Of a stretch of 64,000 nucleotides of DNA, positions 18,901 through 28,300 are shown one piece after another (within the stretch, counting starts at the first letter, position 1; every line of letters begins with the position of its first letter). The stretch spans positions 1,612,001 to 1,676,000 of the forward strand of contig JAJTWR010000431.1 of the NCBI GenBank assembly GCA_021613335.1. The letters run 5' to 3'. A program made the translations under genes and the position numbers. Source of the stretch: Whitmania pigra. Taxonomy: Eukaryota; Annelida; Clitellata; Hirudinida; Haemopidae. A model generated the notes under the pieces. It was not told where the DNA came from. It saw only the letters and a program-made list of their open reading frames with translations, and did not search any database.

Positions 18901-21344
18901 GCCCCGCCTGGAACGGCCGCACGGCCGAGGAGCGGTTGGGTTGGAGACGGGGAGACAATGGTGCAGGATGGAGGCACCTTGTCGATGCGTACGGCGAGTC
19001 GCGCCGGGTCTGAGGGGCCGGCATACTGGTTGGTATTCCCGGCGGAGTCGCGCACTTCGACAAAGAACTCGTAGTCGGCCTCGGAGGCGACGGACTGGGT
19101 GAGGGTCGCGGCGATGTCTGCTCCGACGAGGCTGACATCGCCATCAGCGGTGAAGCTCGTGGTGCTGATGGCAGCGCCCACCAGGTTGCGAACAACTATT
19201 GGTTTCGGAGCGAGGGTCGCGGCGCCATCGTCGCCGCAGGAAGGGTCGAGCGCAGCAATGATGCGCGGGGCGGCGCTCCCGAGCTCGCCGGCGGAGAGGA
19301 TGTGGTCTTTGTTGGTGTCCTGCGGGAGGCTGATGGAACCCGCCCGGACGCATGGGCGGGTGACATCGACGAAGAGCTTCACCGGACTCGAGTACGACAC
19401 CGCCACTCCGTTCGAGAGTGCGATCTGGATCGAGTACGTGCCCTCCGGGAACGTGAAGGACACCATGGGGGTCCGCACGTGGCTCTGCAGCAGGAAGTAG
19501 CCGTCGGCGCATATTCCCCGGCTACGAGCTTTGGTGGTTACCGGGTCATTCTCTTGGGTGGTGCAGACATCGACGAAACCGCCCTCGGGGACCCGTGCGG
19601 TATATTGGAAATACCACTGGGCGCCGGGAATCGACGGTTGCGAATCGTTATCAACGTTGAGGGTCGCGACTGCGTCGGCGCTCGCAACCGCCGGAGTTTG
19701 GATGGCCGGGCCGTCGAGGTCGACGGTTGCAACACATTCGAGCAGGCTTTTGCCGCCGTCGGCCTGGGTTAAGGTGGCGGCAAAGTCGTAGGTCACCCCG
19801 TTGCGCACTTGGGTGACGATGCTGCTCGCCCCATTTTCGCCGACGGTGGCTGTGCCGATGGCAACTGGCTCGCCGACTCCGCCGTCGGCGTCGTGTGCCG
19901 CTGCGGTGAGGCTCACCGTTGCGCCGACGCACTTCGCATCGCTCACGGTCGTAAACGCGAAGTTCCCGTTGGTGACCTGGTTGCCGGGGATGATGCCCGG
20001 GCATTGGCTCGGGCGGAGAGTCTCCATGCCGCACCCGTCGAGGCGCACGTCGGCGGGAAAGTCGAACGTGCCGATATTCCCGGCGCCGTCGGTGACCCGC
20101 AGGCGCAGGTTCAACGACGAGCTCAAGCCAAACGACGCCGGGAGCGACACGGCGCCGCCTTTCACTGCGGCGCAGCCGAGTTGCTTTGTGGGATTCAATT
20201 TGGCGATGCAGGCAGTGACTGCGTCTGCATCGGTCGTCGCGGTGAAGGTAAACGGCGACACCCCAATGAGGCTATTCCCACTGTCGGCGGGAGCGGGGTT
20301 CGTCAGTTTGATGGTGGGGGCCACGTAGTCCACCCGCACATCTCGGGAGTCGACAGCGGCGTTGCCGAGGCTGTCCGAGCAGGTGGCCACGAGCGCATAG
20401 GTAGAGTCGCCGCTGTCACTGAGCGTGAACGAGGCCGAGGCGATGCCCTTTACTGGGGTGGCTTTTTGCGGGGATTGTCCGGCAATGGAGAAGGTCACCG
20501 AAGTGACTGACGAGGCTACCTGGGCGGTGGCGTTCAGCTGGAACCCAGCGGTGTTCGGGTCTGCATCGTCACTCGGCCCCTGGAGTTTCCGAGTGGTGTT
20601 CGCGCAGCCGGTCACCGTGCGCACGAGCGCGACGCTGGCGGAGGCCTCCGGATTGTCCGTAGGGGTGTTCACTACCTGGTCGCCGCGCACGAGCCCGGCA
20701 AAGATGTCGTGGGTACCGTCGGCGGGAGCGGGGAGACTACCGGTCGCGACGTCGTTCTCGAACGACACTTCACTGCCTAAGATGGCTGAGCCCTCAGTGA
20801 ACGTCACGGTGGTGTTGGCGGTGCAGGTCGCTTCGACGGCCACCTTGAGCTGCGCGCCGCTCGGAAGTTCGGCACTCGTCAAGGTGCCATCGCTATTTAG
20901 GTCTTGGGGAAAGGTCACGCGGGTCACTCTCGGTGTGCAGTGCGGCTTGGCCGGGGAGCAGCCTGCAAGCGAGGTGACACAGAGAGCGAGGACAAACACC
21001 GGAGCGGAGGTTTGGAATTTCGACATGAGTGAGGAGGTTTTTGGAGTGGATTGGATGCGGATGATGCCGAGGGCGTGCAATTGTTCGAGATACAAGAGGG
21101 TGTCGTCCTTGACGACCTCCGGGGGCGCTGCAAATTCGAGGAGCAACTGCTCGACGATGCGCTCGATGCTCGTAGCGCCGTCGATGAGTTCGAGTATTCG
21201 CGAGCCGCTCGTGGACGGGCCCGCAGCGCCCTCGGTGACGTGGAGGCGTTCATCGCCGGTCGCGAGGACAAGACACCCAGCGATGCGCTGGACGAGCGTA
21301 TCGGCGTGGACTGCGGGTACGTCGGTTAAGGAGAGCGTAGGCAA
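15975..21344 (-). CDS. PqqD-like domain joined to a giant Ig-like/FG-GAP lipoprotein
   Basis: A 1789-codon open frame. Residues 1-106 match a PqqD-like domain ('RILELIDGATSIERIVEQL', then 'DDTLLYLEQLHALGIIRI'), the fold that binds RiPP leaders. At residue 107 (21026) an ATG begins a textbook lipoprotein signal, 'MSKFQTSAPVFVLALC' ending LAGC, with no ribosome site before it. After that come many Ig/cadherin-like repeats of about 90 residues ('PPSCTIVSP', 'VDYVAPTIKLTNPAP'), a fibronectin-like stretch near 1240-1340, and C-terminal FG-GAP repeats ('DLDGDGLDELAIAAP', 'DMNGDKVPEVGVPTSRG'). The start is a TTG at 21344. It may be one gene, or two genes merged by loss of a stop codon. The coupled Cys-rich peptide follows. 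Confidence 0.8.
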   Translation of the reverse strand: MPTLSLTDVPAVHADTLVQRIAGCLVLATGDERLHVTEGAAGPSTSGSRILELIDGATSIERIVEQLLLEFAAPPEVVKDDTLLYLEQLHALGIIRIQSTPKTSSLMSKFQTSAPVFVLALCVTSLAGCSPAKPHCTPRVTRVTFPQDLNSDGTLTSAELPSGAQLKVAVEATCTANTTVTFTEGSAILGSEVSFENDVATGSLPAPADGTHDIFAGLVRGDQVVNTPTDNPEASASVALVRTVTGCANTTRKLQGPSDDADPNTAGFQLNATAQVASSVTSVTFSIAGQSPQKATPVKGIASASFTLSDSGDSTYALVATCSDSLGNAAVDSRDVRVDYVAPTIKLTNPAPADSGNSLIGVSPFTFTATTDADAVTACIAKLNPTKQLGCAAVKGGAVSLPASFGLSSSLNLRLRVTDGAGNIGTFDFPADVRLDGCGMETLRPSQCPGIIPGNQVTNGNFAFTTVSDAKCVGATVSLTAAAHDADGGVGEPVAIGTATVGENGASSIVTQVRNGVTYDFAATLTQADGGKSLLECVATVDLDGPAIQTPAVASADAVATLNVDNDSQPSIPGAQWYFQYTARVPEGGFVDVCTTQENDPVTTKARSRGICADGYFLLQSHVRTPMVSFTFPEGTYSIQIALSNGVAVSYSSPVKLFVDVTRPCVRAGSISLPQDTNKDHILSAGELGSAAPRIIAALDPSCGDDGAATLAPKPIVVRNLVGAAISTTSFTADGDVSLVGADIAATLTQSVASEADYEFFVEVRDSAGNTNQYAGPSDPARLAVRIDKVPPSCTIVSPSPTQPLLGRAAVPGGALAVTVATAGDVGESGIHETLASGADKRELSLTPSGPGHQAVGSFKLTGTADWSLDVTCTDKAGNKATAASSFQVDLDPPVCSIVTPAAGSFTTRQLMTTISVSGAEGRPVTCAIGSTPLTPALVVSGGTANRLLTYPNGASTLSCTISDLAGNSCAAQMPGINVNSTECDLSMPSALTNAFGVWVNRSSVTNLVGSTATARITAHTASCGEGKVISLVRTSPSLGTQLSRSTNASGDVLFDAVAVADGEQWTLNIDNGTGEKTTLTFVVAFGQVTSGPVTINGVAAANGSTLSFVAGSDNLHIAKGEAGYFADLYATQPGAQFDLAIPAVAGGRAAGLDGTIELSFAGTRIASLPVTGSPQDFTFAGTSIPHGAQGALTVAVTDAAGNSTNVFSGSATSDVVAPAAPSVSQALTSARAATVSLGWDPVFDDGQDSASGGAQGYDLRWTTLSVPGVAADGPRSGSDFFGPLMFVEASIPWRNEKVSHLLVLPPLNTYFISVRAYDEVGNYSPFSPPVPLANAWNVVTLTAPSENAFFGATVMAAPLNGDDLDDLIVSAPQQSPSGAVYVYFGAKDLASQTTCAEGACQQLTLSDNPQGQFGSDLSASGNLGDVADEKKRDLVVAMLGKNTSELGRVLVYFGSATGKLDTSKAVEIRGVSATIGQSARILRDLDGDGLDELAIAAPTFNQNRGRIFIFKGRSQANWAAAAVSTDAVTGAKFIPVSAADWVIDGPTPNLASTGNAFGQFRYGLTSVPDMNGDKVPEVGVPTSRGSINRYRIYSGAAVARSSAAVPLSDAPLWEVTVPPLASSNGVNSGVGASAATGDVTGNSGEDLILGYPTLTGNGQRLLVFADVVPTNTANPSAALNGPPGLGIHLSLGQVNSSDTALDILTGTQVNVDSTGWVLYQRTSGRGFEGASPTTLGATPAFWVSRFFGPSITKATMSSLGKSGALANFGAGTVVVFGDETNGTVWIWR

Positions 21345-21483
21345 CAGTTAAATATGTAAACGTGCCGCGCACTCCGCATGCTCGTGAAGCACTGCGCAGA
21401 GCAATCAGTTGGGTTGGAGCGGGTCTGCGGAGACTCAGCGCGACGAACCGACTTCGCACTTCACCTAGTGTGACGGCGAGTTG

Positions 21484-22374
21484 CTAAATGCGCCCTAAGC
21501 CGAGAGCGAAGAAGATGCCGGTGAGGTAGAAGAGCGAGCCCACGAAATACAGGCGGGCCCACTTCGGCCCCGGCCACAAACCAGTCGCGAGGAAAGCGAT
21601 GCCGAGGAGCGACGCTGCTACTGCATAACCCATCGAGGCGAGGTGCAGATACACCGGCAGGAGCGACACTCCGACCAGCGCGACGGTGTAGATGATCGCG
21701 TGGACTCGGGCAGTCTTGACTCCCTGCGCGATGACGAGGCTCGTGAAGCCTGCAGCGCGGTACTCATCCTCGCGAAAGACCGCGATGGCGATGAAGTGGG
21801 GGAGTTGCCAGAAGAAGAGGAGCAGAAAGAGCGCGACGCCTGGCGCGGAGATGCTGCCGGTAGCGGCGGTCCAACCCATGAGCGGAGGCATTGCCCCGGC
21901 GATAGCGCCCACGTGCATCGCCCAGGGAGTGCGCCGCTTCATCGGCGTGTAGACGAGCACGTAACAGATGACCGCGAACACCCCGAGCACGGCTGTGAGC
22001 AGATTCGCGGCGAGGGCGAGGGTCGGAACCGACAGCGCGATGAGGGCGAGTCCGAACCACACCGCCGAGCGGGTGCTCAGACGGTTTTGCGGGAGTGGGC
22101 GGGTGGCGGTGCGCCGCATGAAGCCGTCGGGAACTTTCTCCCAGGCGCAATTGAGCGCGTTCGCCGCACCGACAATTGCCGACATGGCCACGACGATGAG
22201 CAGCCAGTTGGTGAGGCTCATCGGGTAGCGCGAGTACCAGATGGACCCGGCCGTCGTGAAAATGACGAGGCCCGAGAGGCGAGGCTTCGTCAATGCGAAG
22301 AAGTCCCTCACCACTCCCAGCGCCACACCAGTCTGTGAGAGCGAGGAAGCTTCGCTCGATGAATAGGCGGCCAC
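21484..22374 (-). CDS. cyoE: Protohaem IX farnesyltransferase (haem O synthase)
   Basis: A 296-residue UbiA-family prenyltransferase with about eight or nine membrane helices. The first Asp-rich-type motif appears as 'NCAWEKVPDGFMRRTATRPLP', matching the CyoE/CtaB pattern N-x3-E-x3-D-x2-M-x-RT-x2-RPLP. 'YTPMKRRTPWAMHVGAIAGAMPPLMGW' is also diagnostic. It farnesylates haem B to haem O for terminal oxidases. The start is GTG at 22374. It is followed, 140 bases later on the same strand, by the PqqD/lipoprotein gene, but a functional link is not evident. A DUF420 cytochrome-assembly candidate lies at 38470-39015. Confidence 0.93.
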   Translation of the reverse strand: MAAYSSSEASSLSQTGVALGVVRDFFALTKPRLSGLVIFTTAGSIWYSRYPMSLTNWLLIVVAMSAIVGAANALNCAWEKVPDGFMRRTATRPLPQNRLSTRSAVWFGLALIALSVPTLALAANLLTAVLGVFAVICYVLVYTPMKRRTPWAMHVGAIAGAMPPLMGWTAATGSISAPGVALFLLLFFWQLPHFIAIAVFREDEYRAAGFTSLVIAQGVKTARVHAIIYTVALVGVSLLPVYLHLASMGYAVAASLLGIAFLATGLWPGPKWARLYFVGSLFYLTGIFFALGLGRI

Positions 22375-22557
22375 ATGGGGTTCTTATCGAGACTCGGGGT
22401 CGGTCACTAGTGCTGATTGCAAGGAATTATCTGATACGAAGCGGGGTTAGCCTTGGGGCACAGCCCTCCAGAGACCGTCGCCCCGTCAGCACGACAGAGC
22501 GTCAGCGGATTCCTAGAAAATACTCCCTCGATTGCACGAATGCAGCGGTAGGGCGCG

Positions 22558-24855
22558 CTACCCGTCTTTAATTGCCTGGAGTTCTGGTCCGCAGGTGGTT
22601 GCGGCCTGTTCGAGCTTCAAGCCTTCGGTAGCGATGTTTTTGGCCTTCGGTCGATCGTTCGGGTCGCCGGTGCGCCAGAGGAACTTCGCGTAGCGACAGT
22701 AGGCGAGCGTATAGTCCTTATCGGCGTTGAGCGCTTTCTCGTAGCTGGTCCGGGCGCGGTCCTTGTCGCCCTCTTTGTTGCGAGCTTCGTAGGCCGCCGC
22801 CAGGTCGGTCTGCACGCTCGCCGCAGCGGAGTCGCCTAAGTAGTCCTTCGCAGCGCGCTCGAACTGGGTAATCGCCCCGTCGAGGTCCTTCTTCTCGTCG
22901 CGCAGGAGTCGGCCGAGCAGCGTGCGCGCCTCGGGGTTGCGCTGTTTTTCATCGCGGGTAGCGCGTTCGAGAGTCGCTTGGGCGACAGCGTACTTCTGCT
23001 GGCGGTACTGGGTCTGGGCGAGGAGGGTGAGGAGCCGAGGGCTATCCTGAAGCTTCGTCAATGCGGCTATGAGCGACTGCTCCGCCTGGGCATCGCCGCC
23101 GGGCTTCTGCATCAACACGCGCGCGAGTTCGACCTGGAACTGCGCATCGCTCTTGTCGAGTTCAATCGCCGCGCGGAGTTGGTTTGCGGCTTCGTCGTAC
23201 TTTCCAGCCCATGCTAATCGACGAGCGCGGATCATGAGGAGCTGCGGATTGTTTCGGTCGAGGGACTCGCCGAGACTCTCTTCGCTTTGGGCGATACGTT
23301 CGGCGGCCTCTTTGTCGGCGGCGACGCCAGTCTTGGCAGAGAGTTCCTTGCGGAAGTTCTCATCTTTGTAGAGCGGAAGGTCCGAGGCGAGGCGCGAAGT
23401 GAGGAGCGCCTTGTCAAAGTGCGCACGCGCGAGTTGCCGTGGTGACGGCGGGGGGTCCATCTCCAAAACCGTCTTGATGTTCTGAGCCGCGGCGATGTAG
23501 CCCCGCCCAGGGTTGGGCAAGTTCAACACCAACTCCGCCGTGCCAAGAAGTGCCTCGGGGTAAGAGTTGCGGCTGAAGCGCAGAGACGTGTTGTACGCTT
23601 GGAGCGCCTGCACGTCGGAGTTGCGGCGTCGCTGGAGCAAGCCGATGGTCGCATAGACTCGCGGGTCCTCAGGTGAAATAGCCTGGGCTTTTTCGAGGCT
23701 CTGTTTCGCGTCTTCGAGCGCGCCCAGGTTCATCTGCACGATGCCCTGGATGAGGTAGTAAATCGCGATTTGCTTCTTCTCGGCTTCCGCAGTGCGGATG
23801 CGGTCCTCGATGCGCTTCAACGCCTCGGGTGAGTTGCCGTTGTAGTACGGCTCAAGCGCCTCGGCGGCATACAGGTAACTCGTGCCATCCCCAGAGGCGA
23901 GGCCTTCCCGCAGGTACTTCGCGGCCGCTTCTTTGTTCGCGTCGTCGTGCTGGTGTTCCGCCCAGCGCACGAGGTAGGCGTACGCGAGCATACCGCGCGC
24001 TTGGCGAGCGATTTCTTTCGAAGCGTCGAGCGACAAGGCGTTCTCGGCGGCGGCGATGCCTTGCTGGTAGCCGACGAAGGTGTCGGTCTTCAGCTTGTCG
24101 CTCGCTTCTCGCAACAACTTGTTGGCTTCGCGGGTCTGTTTCGCGCGGTACTGACCGATGCCGTAATACGCACCGCCGCCGAGGGGGATGAGCAGCAAGA
24201 GCGCGAAGAAAGCAGATCGTGACGAGCCCTTGTGCTGAACTGGTGGAGGTGTCTTGTGGGCCTCGACGAGATCCGCATAGCTCCGGCGCGCCGGCGGGAC
24301 ACTCGCCGACGAGATAACGCTGGAGCGACCCGAAACACGGACTCCGGCGACGCTCGCTCGAGAAGGGCCAACGCGTGAACCACTGGCGGAGATGCGCGGC
24401 GGCTGCATTCCCTGTGGCGTCGGTGCCGGAGCAGGAAGAGGCATGCCGGCTTCGACGAAAGCTGCGCGAGTCCCGTCGTCGACAGGGTCGAGCTCGTAGG
24501 CCTTTTGTAGGTTGGCTCGCCCGGCTTCGGCCTCGCCGTTCTTCACCTCGAGTACCCCTAAGACTCGGAAGAGTTCCTTGCTCTTCGGAATGGTGGTGAG
24601 CGCCGCACGCAGTTCCTCGATGGCTTTCTTCTCTTTGCCTTGTTGGCTGTAGACGCGCGCGAGGAGGAGCCGAGCAATCGGACTTTCTGGGTGCTGCTTG
24701 ATGCCCTTTTTGCAAACCACGAGCGCTTCCATGAAGCGACCACGCTCCAAGTAGGCTTCGGCCAGAGGTCGATAGGCGTCAGAAGACGGGTTCGAAGCGA
24801 AGGCTTGCTCGAGTTTGCCGAGTTCCGCCAGGGTCTGCTTTTCGGACGGAGGCAT
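22558..24855 (-). CDS. TPR-repeat protein with one membrane segment
   Basis: A 765-residue protein. Residues about 1-130 hold three or four TPR units ('AYRPLAEAYLERGRFMEALVVCKKGIKQHPESP'-type helices). A Pro/Ser-rich linker follows, then a membrane segment near residues 215-235 ('SAFFALLLLIPLGGGAYYG'). The remaining 520 residues are further TPRs with typical W/A/Y/P positions, e.g. 'RVYATIGLLQRRRNSDVQALQAYNTSLRFS'. The layout suggests a cytoplasmic N-terminal TPR part and a periplasmic scaffold. Similar proteins occur in gliding or secretion systems, but no such gene is nearby, so I do not assign a role. Confidence 0.85.
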   Translation of the reverse strand: MPPSEKQTLAELGKLEQAFASNPSSDAYRPLAEAYLERGRFMEALVVCKKGIKQHPESPIARLLLARVYSQQGKEKKAIEELRAALTTIPKSKELFRVLGVLEVKNGEAEAGRANLQKAYELDPVDDGTRAAFVEAGMPLPAPAPTPQGMQPPRISASGSRVGPSRASVAGVRVSGRSSVISSASVPPARRSYADLVEAHKTPPPVQHKGSSRSAFFALLLLIPLGGGAYYGIGQYRAKQTREANKLLREASDKLKTDTFVGYQQGIAAAENALSLDASKEIARQARGMLAYAYLVRWAEHQHDDANKEAAAKYLREGLASGDGTSYLYAAEALEPYYNGNSPEALKRIEDRIRTAEAEKKQIAIYYLIQGIVQMNLGALEDAKQSLEKAQAISPEDPRVYATIGLLQRRRNSDVQALQAYNTSLRFSRNSYPEALLGTAELVLNLPNPGRGYIAAAQNIKTVLEMDPPPSPRQLARAHFDKALLTSRLASDLPLYKDENFRKELSAKTGVAADKEAAERIAQSEESLGESLDRNNPQLLMIRARRLAWAGKYDEAANQLRAAIELDKSDAQFQVELARVLMQKPGGDAQAEQSLIAALTKLQDSPRLLTLLAQTQYRQQKYAVAQATLERATRDEKQRNPEARTLLGRLLRDEKKDLDGAITQFERAAKDYLGDSAAASVQTDLAAAYEARNKEGDKDRARTSYEKALNADKDYTLAYCRYAKFLWRTGDPNDRPKAKNIATEGLKLEQAATTCGPELQAIKDG

Positions 24856-25301
24856 TGAAGTTCTAAATTTATCGCACCGCGATATGCATCGGTCAAACCA
24901 TTCGGCAACGAATTGACTCGTGAACTACGGTCCGACTCTTGCCCTAGTCGGTATGAGCCACCTACTCTAGCTTAGGTTTGAGCTACTTGCGAGGACGACT
25001 TTCATCCACGTTCTGCGAGCACCTCTCACCGGGAATGGGAGAACTACCCGCATTTGAAAACCTCCCCACTCGAACCTCAGTATACTGGAAAGATTCTCGG
25101 TTCCGATGCATTTGGAATGCATGATTTTTCATTGCCATGATCAACAATGATGGCAAAATGCAAAAATACTTCAATGTGATGCAGGGTGGCACAGTGGCAT
25201 AAGAAAAGTCGCGCCTGCGGGAATCAGATCAAAGAAATAGCTGCCCCTAGGCAGATTCTGTGGGAGTCAGCACTGCATCGGACATGGAGAATACTTCAGT
25301 C
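24856..25301. other. Intergenic region, AT-rich, with two inverted repeats
   Basis: No convincing gene is seen; the short frames here lack protein character. The segment 25080-25200 is clearly AT-richer than its surroundings. It holds a perfect inverted repeat, ATGCATT/AATGCAT (25106-25122, 3-base loop) followed by GATTTTTC, and a second, TTGCCAT/ATGGCAA (25132-25156, 11-base loop). They may be regulator sites for the downstream lipoprotein gene or weak terminator-like hairpins. Confidence 0.55.
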
Positions 25302-28300
25302 ATGACAAAATTCGGATCATCACCGAAAGCTGAATTTTTGCAGCGTCAGACGGGCATCGCACTTGCCCTCATGGCCGTATTGCTAGGGGCACAGTGCAAG
25401 AAACCGAAGCCGAAGTCGATCGAAGTTCCCACCACCGCTCAACAACCAGACACCGGTCAGGACTGCCGTGCCTTGGGCGTAGGATCCGCTTGCACCTCGC
25501 GTGGAACGCCTGGGCTCTGCAGTGCAACCGGCCTGTGCTCGGTATGGACCAACCGCACACTCTCTGCGACCCCCGCTGCTGGCGCGTTGGAGTGGACGGC
25601 CATCACTTCTTCTGCAGACGGCACCCGCCTCGTGGCGCTCGTGCGCGGCGGACATCTCTACACCTCGAATGATTCGGGAGTTACTTGGGTAAACCGCTCA
25701 CTAACGGCTGGAACAATCTCCGGAAATTTGAATTGGGCCTCGGTGGCGATGTCTGACGACGGGGTTCGTCTCGCGGCAGTCGTCCAAGACGGGCATGTCT
25801 ACGTGTCGAATGACGCTGGCGAGACCTGGGAAGATAAGACCCCGGAGTCTGGCCCTGCGGCAGGCAACTTGAAGTGGAGTTTCATCGTCTCCTCCGCAGA
25901 CGGTGCGCGCTTGGCGGCTACCGTCTATGGCGGACATATCTTCGCTTCCACAGACTACGGCGCGACCTGGGTGAACAAAACTGCTGGAGAAGTTGCCATC
26001 GCCCGACCACCACAGCAGCTGCTCCCGGAGAAAAAACAGCGGAATCAAAAGAACCAGAAGAACCAAAAGAACAAGCGTCGAACTCGCGCCGCCACGCAGC
26101 CCAACCAAGTCGCTGGAGGCCGAAATTGGATCTCCATCGCCAGTTCAAAAAACGGTTCAAACCTGGCGGCCGTCGTCCAGGGCGGCAATGTGTACGTCTC
26201 GGCCGATTACGGTGCCACCTGGCAAGTCAAGACCGCCGGTGACGGGCCCGCCGGAGGAAATAAAAATTGGTACAGCATTACCTCTTCTGCCGACGGCTCT
26301 CGCCTCGCGGCAGTCGTCTTTGATGGACACGTCTACACATCCGCCGACTACGGCGAAACCTGGGAGGACCGAACTCCCGTGAGCGGCCCAGCCTCGGGTA
26401 ACTTGAACTGGGTTTCCATCGCCGCTTCGGACGATGGGAAACGTCTCACCGCCGCCGTCTACAACGGCCACGTCTATGCTTCGACCGACGGTGGAGCAAC
26501 GTGGAGCGACAAGACCAACTTGCACACCCCAGCTATGGGCGAGTTGAATTGGCTCGCGCTGACCGCTTCGGGCGATGGAGTGCGCCTCGCTGGTGTCGTC
26601 CAAGGCGGCCACATCTATACTTCGAGCGATTCGGGGACCACGTGGGTCGATAGGACGCCGCCAGTCGTCGCCGCATCCGGCGCACTCCTGTGGACCGATA
26701 TCGCCTCGTCCGCCGACGGCGTGCGCTTGGCTGCTGTCGTGGATAACGGCCACATCTACACTTCGTCCGACTCCGGTGTCACCTGGAAGAATCAGACTGC
26801 AACCAAGGGACCGGCCGCCGGCAACCGGCACTGGAAATCCATCGCCTCGTCAGCAGACGGCACCCGCCTTGCGGCAGTGGTCTCCGGCGGACACGTCTAC
26901 ACTTCGAGCGACAGCGGGGCGACTTGGGTCGATAGGACACCAGCCTCCAAGTCCGCCTTGGGGAATTTGAATTGGATCTCCATTGCCTCTTCGGCCGATG
27001 GAAAACGGCTGTCCGCAGTTGTCTTTCAGGGGCACGTGTATACCTCCGGCGACTCGGGGGCGACGTGGGTCGATAAGGCGCCGGCCTCTGGTCCGGCGTC
27101 GGGAAATCACCCGTGGGCCTCCATCGCGAGTTCTGCCGACGGGGTGCGCCTCGTGGCGGTCGCCTACGGCGACCATATCTACACGTCGAGCGACTCCGGC
27201 AACAATTGGATGGACGCGACAGCCAGCGGCCCGGCCTCGGGTGCCCGCAATTGGTCCGCAGTAGCCTCGTCGGATGATGGCGCGCGGCTCGTGGCAATTG
27301 TCGAAGAGGGACACGTCTTTACTTCGCAAAACTCAGGGGTGAGCTGGGAGGACAAAACTCCGGCCAAAGGTCCTGCTTCGGGAAATCAGGGGTGGATCTC
27401 CACCGCGATTTCTTCGGATGGCACGAAAGTCGTGGCAGGTACATCGCACGGCCACCTCTATGCCTCCGAGGACTTCGGCGGGACGTGGGAAGACCGCACA
27501 CCGGACTTCGCCCCGATTTCCGATGATCTGCATTGGCAGGCCATCGCCATCTCTGCGGATGGCAAGCGCGTCTCGACAGTCGTATTCCGCGGCCACATCT
27601 ACACCTCGGCGGATACCGGGGCCACGTGGGTAGACCGGACTCCCGCTCCGAGCGATGGCAAAGGAACGCTGCCCTGGGGAGCTGTCGCTTCGTCGGCCGA
27701 TGGGAAACGCCTCGCGGCGCTCGCCTTCGGCGGGCATGTTTACACTTCCCAAGACTCGGGAGCCACTTGGCAGGACAAGTCACCGGCGGTCGGGCCCGGC
27801 GCCGGAAACCGGAAGTGGATTTCCATCGCGATGTCGGCCGATGGCATGCACCTCGCTGCAGTGGTCGAAGGCGGCCACATCTACACTTCGAAGGACTTCG
27901 GCGCAAAGTGGGAAGACCGCACGCCCAGCAACGGTCCGGCATCCGGAAACCAATTTTGGAGTTTCATCTCCTCATCGGCAGACGGCTCCCAACTCGCGGC
28001 GGCGGTCTACAACGGCCTCATCTACACTTCGAGCGAATCTGGCAGCACCTGGGTGGCGAGGACTGCAGATGCCGGACCGGCCTCTGGCAATCGCAACTGG
28101 ACATCCATCACCTCGTCGTCAGATGGCACTCGCCTCGCTGCAAGTGTGAGCGACGGCCATGTGTTCACCTCGAACGATTCCGGGGCCACGTGGCAAGCGC
28201 GGACTGCGGGCGCTGGTCCGGCGTCCGGGAACCGAAAATGGTGGTCTATCGACTCGACTTCGGACGGCGCCCGGCTCATCGGAGTCGTCAAAGGTGGACA

